From the NCBI GenBank assembly GCA_032353305.1, contig JAUCNG010205529.1, positions 1 through 12,917 on the forward strand: DNA of 12,917 nucleotides. Reading direction: 5' to 3'. A program made the translations under genes and the position numbers. The stretch comes from Cephalothrix spiralis (Eukaryota; Nemertea; Palaeonemertea; Archinemertea; Cephalotrichidae). The notes beneath the pieces were generated by a model. That model did no database searches. It was not told the DNA's origin and worked only from the letters and a program-made list of their open reading frames with translations. This document shows, in pieces, positions 1-9,500 of this stretch; the stretch's first letter is position 1; every line of letters starts with the position of its first letter.

Positions 1-270
1 AGCGGTTCATTTAGGCTATGTAAGAATTTAAAAGACTTCACAAGGGCGCCCCTAGCGGCGAAAAACTGCATTTCGCTAAAACAGTAGCTCAAACGGTGAT
101 GTATTTATAAAAACTGATGGCAAAAATAAATTTAGGAACCTATTTATACTTGATATGGCTAGGTGCCATTTTCTCGAAATGTATACGAAATATATATAGT
201 TAATGAATTTGTGATAACATAAAAACATAAATCCAGTTTTATTCAATTTTATTCAATTTTATTTTTCTAG
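1..270 (+). other. 3' part of an intron upstream of the first visible exon
   Basis: AT-rich non-coding sequence that ends in a tandem ATTCAATTTT and a pyrimidine tract with the acceptor TAG at 268-270. No exon or repeat family is recognised in it. The gene continues to the left, because exon 1 begins in mid-codon. Confidence 0.6.
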
Positions 271-522
271 GTTGTATTGAAACTCCTTTTAAAAACGACG
301 AAAATAACAACGACGATAAACTACGGAAGCATGTTGTAAATTACACCTTTCCTGAAAACCCGGACGATGACGATGAGGACTCTCCGGTCATTGAAATTGA
401 TTCAAATGGTTCAGAGGATGGAAACCAGACGAAAAATGATATTGATGACGTCACGGTTAGAGAAGAAATAAAAGGTGATATAGGAGAATCAGAAGAATCT
501 TTAAATGATGATGAAAAAACCG
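271..522 (+). CDS. PRDM9: Exon 1 of window: acidic linker of the PRDM9-like protein
   Basis: The exon follows a clear acceptor (pyrimidine tract ending TTTTTCTAG at 262-270) and ends at the donor G|GTAAGA (523). Its first two bases finish a codon begun upstream, then 83 codons follow, then one base of a split Glu codon. The other two forward frames have stops near the start. The sequence begins [16 protein letters not shown] and is strongly acidic, with a run of Asp/Glu at 360-380, then PVIEIDS, then more Glu/Asp. In PRDM9 the stretch between KRAB and SSXRD is a poorly conserved, probably disordered linker, and this exon sits in that position. The exon is identified by the splice signals, open frame and phase match to the next exon rather than by similarity. 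VIEI at 387-398 resembles a SUMO-interacting motif. Confidence 0.72.
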
Positions 523-3500
523 GTAAGACCTTATTTCTCATCTGTAAAAATATATTTCGAGATTAAGTTAGTGAACGCGCCGGACTTTCATTCTGGAGGC
601 TCAATGTTCGACTCTCCTCGGGCAAGGTAGGCCTACTATATTCGCCGGTAAAAAAGTTTTTTGTTGACCAGTGGAACCCTTTGGTTGTTTTGATCCATGA
701 TGTCCCGGCATCATTTCCTGAAAATTTCAAAATCGCGGGTTGCACAGGTTTCGAGAAATGCGCATGCACGGTCGGGTTTTAGGGTCGCGCATGCTCAAAT
801 TGCAAAAATGACAGGGGATTCCTATAAAATAGGGGCATGTTTCTCTCTGTCCGTAGTACAAATATATGACTTAAAACCAGCCGTTACAGAGTTATTTTTA
901 ACGAAACCATGATTATGACGTCAAACGGATTTAATTCATTAATAACTCTGTAACGGCTGATTTTACGTCATATATTTGTATTACGGACAGATTGAAACAT
1001 GCCCCTATTTTACCGGAATCCGATGTCATTTTTGCGATTTGCGCATGCGCGACCCTAAAACTCGACCGCGCATGCGCATTTTTCGAAAACTGCATACGCG
1101 ATTTTGAAATTTTCAGGAAATGATGCCGGGACCGTCAAAGGGTTTAACTGGTCATCAAAGCAGCACGTTTACCAGCGAATATAGTAGCCTGCAGGGGTAT
1201 CGAACATATACCGGACACTGGGTAGCTCGGTCAGTATAAATACGTATTTGGACGCTGTTCCTTCTTTTCGGTGTAAACCAGACGGTATATTGTAATATAT
1301 ATATGCGGGGCATGCACGTTAATGTTCGAGCAAGCGGACCTTCTGTGTCTATTGAAGTCCGTCTGACGCACATCATATACGGATATGTGAAGTGAATGCA
1401 ATGCTACACAAGGGGTCGGGGAATGTGAAAATATCGCTACAAAGCGGCAACAAGATTCAAAATATGAATAAGCCATAACTATTTCGGTAATATGAAACTT
1501 TAAAAAAATTCAGGATCAAATTCGCACTTTTTTCGATTTAAATCAAATTTCATGATAATGGATTACGCATACACGTTTTTGTACGATTCACGAGCACCCT
1601 TGATCACGATAACAGGCCTCTACAGTTCTCCTAAAAATTTAGGATATCCTAAAATATGACCATTCCTCCTAAAATTTCCTAAAATATGACCATTTCTCCT
1701 AAAATCTCCTAAAATCCTATTATTTCTCATATAATTGGATGAAAATGGTTAAAAAAGTGTCAAAAATTTCTCACCTCGCTTCGCTCGGCTTAAGACGTTA
1801 TCATTTTAAGTTTATTTGTGCAAAGGCCCGGGACAAAATTTAAAAATTTATTATGGTTAGAGTCTCTTAATTAATTATATGCAAATATTATATTGATTTA
1901 TTGAAAAGCAAAAATATTTTGTTTGTAGTATAAAATCTCATAAATGGCTAGAAAATCTCCTAAAATCTCATAAAATATTGCTCAAAAACTCCTAAAATTA
2001 AAAAAAAAATCTCCTAAAATCCTAAAATTGAGATAGCAAAAATGACTGTGAGGCCTGCGATACGTAAAAAAGGGCTTTTGCGAAACACGGGATAGTGGTT
2101 TTTCGCGGATCAGTTAATAGCCAGATTTCAGTGAATCACGTTTCCTTTATAATAATGTTTTAATACATATGTGTCTTCTTTTTAGAGCAAGAGTTGAGAT
2201 ATCCAAAAAGAAATATCCAAAGAAAAAAGTACAGTGAATTTGACGATGCGAAGCTTGAAGACGAAGATTTCCTATTATGTAAGAGTTTTCCACTATACAT
2301 GTATATCTATAGCCCTTACCTCCTGTTATCTTAGGGCCCTATTTTGTGATAGAATGTCGAACGCTTTAATATCTGTCACAACTGTATTTCTTACATACCG
2401 ACTTTTAACAAAAGATTTTGAGATATCGAACTGATAGAAAACGGCAACATCCATCTGATGGTAATGTATTTACAGAGCCTAAAACCAAGTCAGACGGCTG
2501 CACAGTGATGCCGATTAAAAATTAGTGTGACACAATGAAGTCAATGATCGTAAGTCGAAGCTCGATAAGGGAGGATCAGATTGACAGTGCCTATAAATCG
2601 ATCGTTTATCGATAAATGGGATCGCTACTCTGATTCATTCAAAATATCCAGAAATAAGATTTGTCGTTGTGTAGGGGTTGTCCGTTTGAAGGTGATGCCG
2701 GCAGATACGTCGAATGTGCCTTATATGGGGCGCCAAGAGAGTTTAGCTCCGAAGCCGACTGACTTTTTGACACAGATTGCTATCGTGTGTTAGTTATTCG
2801 ATTCACGCTGACCGGAATATAGATAACAGAACCTGCTGACGGGAGTAGCCAGCAAAAGCACCTGTTGACGAACTTTCCGGGTGCCAGTACTGATACTGTT
2901 AAGAGAGTCCGTTTTCCTTTTTTACTATTTCTGGCATTTGAAATATTTTTTCTATTTTAGTTTGCTTAGATTGCGACCAACACTACGTCGGCGACTGCCC
3001 GCTACACGGACCTCCTACCATAATACAGAATGTTAAGGTTTGCATCTTCAATTTATATAGACACCGTTTTATTCTCTGATAAATGCGAGTTTAGAATTCT
3101 GTGCTATCTGCTCTGAACAATCATACTAACTTCGTGCTAAATTCAAATCCGCAATTCATATTTAGCGGACAGTCGGGGCGCGCATTTATCAGGGTACCGT
3201 TTTACGGCATATTTGGCATTCATTTTTAATATCTAATCTTAAGTTTTGCCCCTTCCACCGCGAAAATTTCGGAGGGGCGGACCTAAACTCCATCAACCCA
3301 TATATTTTCGGATGCTTGTCAAAAACCTTGACATTTTAAAACCTCCAATCATACATAGGAAAATGAGAATGGAATTATAGATGCACCAAAACCCTTAACA
3401 ATAAAAAAACCCAGAGAATTAACCTTTGTACTCAATCTAAATTATTACATAAAGGGGCAGAACAAAAATCCGTTGGCACAAAGAAATAATAACAACAGAA

Positions 3501-6500
3501 ATAATGTATAATTTTTGATTAAGACCTCATGTTTTCTACAGTCAAAAGTTCTTAATATAATTCCCACTGTACGTACATGTAGATCTTCACTTGTATAGGC
3601 CTATATACCAAATTCAATGCAAAAAATTTCATGATAGAATATTTCCAAATTTTTCTTAGGACTTAATATTTTTGAACAGCTTTGATCTTGGGCTTTTTTG
3701 CTGTATACATGAAAAAACAATTCAAAGCACTTCAAGGTCTCAAGGCAAGGTAGTGAAAATGGAAATTTGTCAAGAAACAGCAAAATTATGACATTTTTGC
3801 CAGACGTTTTGGAAAAGTGTCAGGTTTCCTGATGGTCGAGGTCCAATTGTATGATTTCCCTCGAAGCACCGTACCTAGGGGTTGATTATGGCTAAAAAAC
3901 TTTTTCTTAAATCTACTAAACGATGGAGGAGAACAAAAAATATTGCAAAAATCATTTTATTTTTATTTAAAAAAAATTATCCCATCCCTTCAATCGGATT
4001 TGAAAATTCATACTAAAAGTTAGTTAAAAATGCAAAACACTAAATCGGGACTTATTCGCTGACACGTATACGTGTCGCTGGCAGCGAAAGAGTTAAGCAA
4101 ATTATAAATATATCGAATCGAATCGAATCGAAGCACTGGGCAAGGCAGGCAAGCCCAAGCTAGCTTACTAACCCACAGTTCTATCCATTCATCCGCCCGC
4201 CCGCCTGCACGCCCGCCCGTCTCTCTAACGAGAGAGACCGACGACTGACTCGACTCGACTCTGAAATCCACGCACTAGCAACCTCATTTCATTTCATCGC
4301 GCACTAGCAACCGTACCACTTAGAGAATCTCGAAATCCACGTATCGGCTTATTTAAATTATCACGTTTGTTTTTTGACGCCTAACCACAGCTGTTCAGCG
4401 CCCGGATTATTAATTGTACTTTTCTAAGCTCTGTTTTTTTAATTTTTTTTATATTTTTTTTATATATTATTTTATATGAATGAAAGAAACTGAAGAAAGA
4501 AAGAAATGAAAAGCAAAATTGCTTTATTCACCACTATCAATATTATATATATATATATTTTTATGAGTTCCGCTCCTTATTTATTGCTCGCACATCATTG
4601 CACTTGTAAATGCACCCTTTTGCCTCCACAGTCCACACCCTACTCTCATCTGACGCAATTACATTCATGCTATATAATGTTCACTTTCATATTATGTACT
4701 TATTGCATAAAATTCGTGCTTTGAAAATACTTGTTTTGTTATTCAAAACACATAAAAATGCTGAAAAAAGGGAAGGAAAACATTTGCAGTAGAAAATACA
4801 CATTTTTTCCATGTCAACCAGTGACAACCCAAGATTACTAGAGTGAATATGAACTCCCAATTTTGCCATGTTCGCTTTGCTATGAATACGATGCGATGTC
4901 TATGAATTCATTGAAAAAAGAGGTCAATGGTCGCCATCAGCTGTTTGTTTTGTTTCGGCTTGACTTCGGACTTCGAAGTCCGAAGTTCTTCAGAACTTCG
5001 TTCGAAGTTCTGAAGAACTACGTTTGATTGCTAACTCTAAATGCCTTAGCATAGCCTTGAAAATGTCATGCAATGATCCCGGGTCCATTTTCATGCGGGG
5101 CCGATGGCACCGTACCTCTACATATTAGGTGGATTTTGAAAACTTATATACCCAAGCATGTTTGTCCGTCGCTACTCTATGGTGCACAACCATAATGATT
5201 AAAATGATCTCAATTGCTTAATTATTGAACTTATTACTTAAAAATTATGTTATTTGTCATCATTATTTATTGCTCATTTTTTCACATACAGAGTATGGAC
5301 TAGTACAATGCAATATATTTAAAAAATCGAATTTTGTACTGCTAATGCCTGATTTTCGATATTTAATATCAATTCAGTATTTGTGAGACGTCTATATTCG
5401 TTTTATTGAATGATCTTAAGTCACCCGTTCTAAATTTTAGATGTCCTGTTTAGCCTACTTTGCAAACCGAATGCACGATATTTTTCTTTCACTAACCCAT
5501 TCATGCAAACACATTCTAAAAAAAGAGCTCTACAAATCAAATCTTTATGTTTATTTCTATGCACTAGGCATATTGTTCAGTATGACATATTATAATAATT
5601 ATAATATAACGAAATACGTTCATAGCAAATTAAAAATGAACAGTACAGACTGTGGCATAACGGAGGATTTTGAGGCCCTTGGGAGAATTTATCGATGTGG
5701 CCCTTGAAGCATAGGCCCTAATTATCCAAAGGCAAATGATACCCTCTATAATGTACATGTGTACGAGGGGTATTCATATTAATAAAAATACGGTTTTGTT
5801 TAGCGATTTCTCCGCGCCTTTTTATACAAGACTCTATATAAACGAGCCGAGCGAGGCGAGAGAAATTTTGAATCTTTAACGCCATTTTAGGGCGCATCAA
5901 GACTGAGCCGAGCGAAGGTGGGCTTATAGAGTTTTAAAGAAAAGGGGACCGTGCACAATTTTCATCTTTTAAGGTACTTTCAAAACATTAGATACGTGCA
6001 AGGGTCGATCAAGTAAATGATAAAAACTGCAATAACTGCTTCAAACATTGATTATCGTTGTTATCGAGCCGAGCGCTCGGAGCGGGTTGATAATTTTTTG
6101 AAATTTGAGTCTTATAAACGTTGCTATTAGACTGCAAATAATACATTTCAATTTGTTGTTTTTGTCGTTTTTCGTTGGGGCCCCCTGAGCTCGGGGCCCA
6201 TAGGAATTGCTCTAAAGCTACTCCTTGTCGTAACGCCACTGAGCAGGTAGTTAGACTTAGGATCACTTAGATTTTGGAAAAATTACAGGAGTAAAAGAAT
6301 GCCTTACAGAGAAACTTTAGCGCCTATGTAGTTTTAACATAGTTTTATTTAGTCAATATCTATGCAAAACCTAAACATTTATATGCAGAACTATTTATTT
6401 ATATTCACAGCAAAAGAAAAAAGACCTATGACAATTTTAATACAATTTTAAGATTTATATGTTAAATCTAAAAATTTATAAAATTTAAATGTTTCCTCGC

Positions 6501-9500
6501 TTCGCTCGCCTCGTTATCATATTTTCAGTGATTTCTGTGCAAGAAGGCACGCAAAAATTACATTTACAAACTATGTGAAGTGAAAAATCCAGGGTCCGCT
6601 GTATTAATATATACTTCATACATTGTATATCTATCCATACCAGGATGAAATGCACATAATCATAGTTGTGCAAAAGTGCGCAAACCAATGCCCGACTTCA
6701 GATCTAATTTAAAAGATGATTTCGTTGGATATTTTGTGTACAGATAGTAATGGCGGACTAAGGTCAAGGTTACTTTTTACCCTGAGAGGATTTCCATGAC
6801 GTCACGCCATATTTTCTGAAGTCGGGCATTGCACAAACTAGAGAATACAAAAACTTGAGAATAAAATAGATTTGAAGAGAAAAAACAGTTATTGTATATC
6901 ATGACCTTTAAAGGGTTCCCATAAGTTCTAAAAGTTCATTTTATTTTTGATCTTTTGAAAGCTATTCTATTCAATCTATTAATGTCTTATTCATTTTATC
7001 ATCCTGCTCTCTAAAAAACCTAATTCTCATATTAAAAATCACTAGATTAATACACACCGACCTTTTTCCTCTGTCGATGAATTTATCAATAAATCGATGA
7101 ATACGACCAATCAAATCTCTCTCCAAGAATTCATCCGCGGGAATAGCCTCGATCTCGTAATCTGACATCGATCGACCAATTGCATTTATATTTAATCATG
7201 CATGTACATTGTATAAGCAAATCAATTTACACATGTTCTACGATTTCAAAATATTTGTTTCTAATTACCGTGAATAGATCTGTTTTTGACACTTCATACT
7301 TACATTCTGTGATATAAACTACAGAAAGAACAATAGAATGACGTCATAAAATTATTTAATAACTATGAAATAATTTGTTAAATACAATCTAATTTTATTC
7401 TGTTATGTATATTGTATGATTTCATTTAAAAGAGGTCAGTGGTCGCCATCAAGCTTGTCGAGATTTACAACGCCTTCGAAACATGTTCGAAGTGGCTAGT
7501 TTAAGGCATAGCAGCCTCGAAAATTTCATGCAATGATCCCGGGTCAATTCTCAATCGGTGCCAATGGTACCGGACCTCTCTATTATAAGGTCAAAGTTTA
7601 AAGTTTAAATACCCAAGCATTTTAAGTCTTAGCCACTCTATGGTGCACAACCAAAATGAAAAATATTAAACTTTTTTATTTAAAAATAAGTTATTTGTCA
7701 TCAATAGGCCTAATTATAGTTCTTTTTTTTACACATTTAGTGGTACGTATGATGTGTTATATTAAAAAACTTGATACTGCTAAATCCCAGATTTTCCGTG
7801 TTTTGAATCTATTTTGTATGTGTGAGACGCCTATATTTCTTTTATTGAACTACTACCATATCTTTTAAGAATTAGGCTTTCACATAGAAATGGTATTCAC
7901 CACCATTCTTCTTCTTCTTCTTCTTCTTCTATATAGGGCGTCAGATAACTATCTCGAATAGACACAATGGTCCGCTTGCCGAGCATTTACCCTTATGACT
8001 GCACTCTAATCTATTTTCTATATACCGCATAGAGTCTGGTTTACCCCGAAGGGAGGGACAGCGTTCCATTCCACGTATTTAACCTGACCGAGCCAGCTAT
8101 GCATAGTTCGACGCCATATTGCCAGTTCCGCAAAATAAAAAGTTGTATCAATCACATGTTAAATAAAAAATTAAAAATATATTGGTGCTTCATCATATGT
8201 TAATAGGGGTAGTATTTAGTCAATTTAGTAAAAATTGAAATTAATTTTATGATTCCAACCTTGAAATATTAGCTAACAAAGTCGGCCCTTTTTCGTCAAA
8301 AATATCCAAGATGGCGGCGATGGACACACAGTGTTTTGAAAACACTGTTTTATAATCGAAAACGTGTCCGATTGAAGCCATTTCTTTTTTTTAAATGAAG
8401 GTAACTTTTATTGCATCCCAGTGGTACAATATTTTAAAATGCTCAATTATTTAGATTAGACTGAGGAAATCCTCCGCATTTGGACCATTTCTGGAACTGG
8501 ACCACGGACTGTACAATGAAGCTCGAAATAACCAATAGGGCCTATAGATTTAGACATTTTTACGTATTACGCTATAGATTTAGGCCCTTTTACGAATGAC
8601 GTTAATGAAAAACGCTTTACGTTATACTTTGGGCCTTTTACGTGTTACGTGAGAGAGAAAAAACGTTTTACGTTAACAAACTTTGAGGCCTTTTACGTTT
8701 TACGCGAAGAAAATAACCTTTTACGTCACAATTTTTAGCACCGAGGAGATCATAATGTCGGATAGCAGGTGATCGCAAAGGCATATTTAGGTTTGACGAT
8801 CTTTGACAAGGTTTGACTACTTACGTTTACGATAGAATATCGTTTTACGGTATACGCTTACGTCATAATGCCATTTTACAGTTTACGTTTACGATATATA
8901 TCGCATTTGCGGTTATCGTTTACGATGTAATGCCATTTTATGCTTTACGTTTACATCGACATTTTAGATCATTTTACGCTTTACGTTTTAGTGAGGGAAA
9001 AGGGCCATTTTACGTATTACGCTATAGATTTAGTCTTTTTACGGACCAAATGGCCATTTTACGGATTACGATATACCCCAATATCATGCATTTCAACTTT
9101 TTATTTTTTTATTTTTTAGATGCGAGACGGTGTACCAGATCGAGCGAAGCTCACAGTGCCTACGACGATGAGTATAACAGAGTCATCAATACCAGAAGCC
9201 GGTTTAGGTGTATTTACTCATGAAACTATAGCGAAAAATGTTAGATTCGGACCATATGAAGGTGTGCTGACAAATGATGAAGCTGTAGCTAATAACGGAT
9301 ATTCATGGCTTGTAAGACTCTTAATTTAACTTAAAGAGGGTTGCTTAACGAGAGGACGCCCGACTCATAATCCGGTGGTCCCGAGCTCGAGTTACTTTCC
9401 ATCGTAAAAATCCTGAGGGGGTATGACAAAAAATAAGAGCACTTTTGCTCTCAAAATCAAGAATATATTTTCTAAAGATAATAATGACCAAATCATAAAT

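Larger units (their letters stand above)
523..2185 (+). other. Intron 1 (1663 bp)
   Basis: The intron runs from GTAAGA to TTTTTAG. It contains a tRNA-like remnant (571-613), the foldback element (630-1190), a SINE-like motif (1220-1242) and two TCCTAAAA-rich stretches (1630-1740 and 1940-2035). Short open frames on both strands come from the foldback arms and have no protein-like features. The rest is AT-rich with no recognised feature. Confidence 0.85.
3038..9119 (+). other. Intron 3 (6082 bp), repeat-rich
   Basis: This long intron separates the zinc knuckle from the PR/SET exons. Donor GTTTGC (weak) and acceptor TATTTTTTAG. The stretches 3038-4050, 4313-4913, 5430-6686, 6831-7427 and 7931-8540 are AT-rich with no recognised gene or RNA. 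The repeats inside it are listed separately. No conserved exon motif was found on either strand, so no host gene is nested here as far as can be seen. Confidence 0.85.

Noticed and set aside
1155-1476. Two overlapping minus-strand open frames
   Set aside because: They cross the foldback arm and the SINE-like motif, overlap each other in different frames, and have no protein-like features.
2186-2187. Second AG as the acceptor of exon 2
   Set aside because: Using 2188 as exon start breaks the phase with exon 1, while 2186 keeps it.
4020-4271. Arg/Gly-rich minus-strand frame
   Set aside because: Its composition comes from the CCCGCCCG and GAGAGA simple repeats and the piggyBac-like end.
5441-5707. 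88-codon open frame beginning after an acceptor-like TTCTAAATTTTAG
   Set aside because: No domain or recognisable motif, AT-rich composition, no conserved join to the PRDM9-like frame. A cryptic exon cannot be excluded but is not supported.
8541-9075. CRISPR-like array
   Set aside because: Units vary in length and sequence with no constant repeat or unique spacers, and the genome is eukaryotic.
9120-9122. ATG directly after the acceptor as a translation start
   Set aside because: The frame continues in phase from the zinc-knuckle exon, as in PRDM9, so this Met is internal.
8813-9223. 136-codon open frame on the + strand
   Set aside because: It is made of the TTTTACG array and runs into exon 4 in a different frame from the PR/SET reading. 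The protein is repetitive and matches nothing.
9336-9396. Functional tRNA-Met gene
   Set aside because: The anticodon arm has a mismatch, the acceptor stem does not pair and box B is weak. It is a relic.
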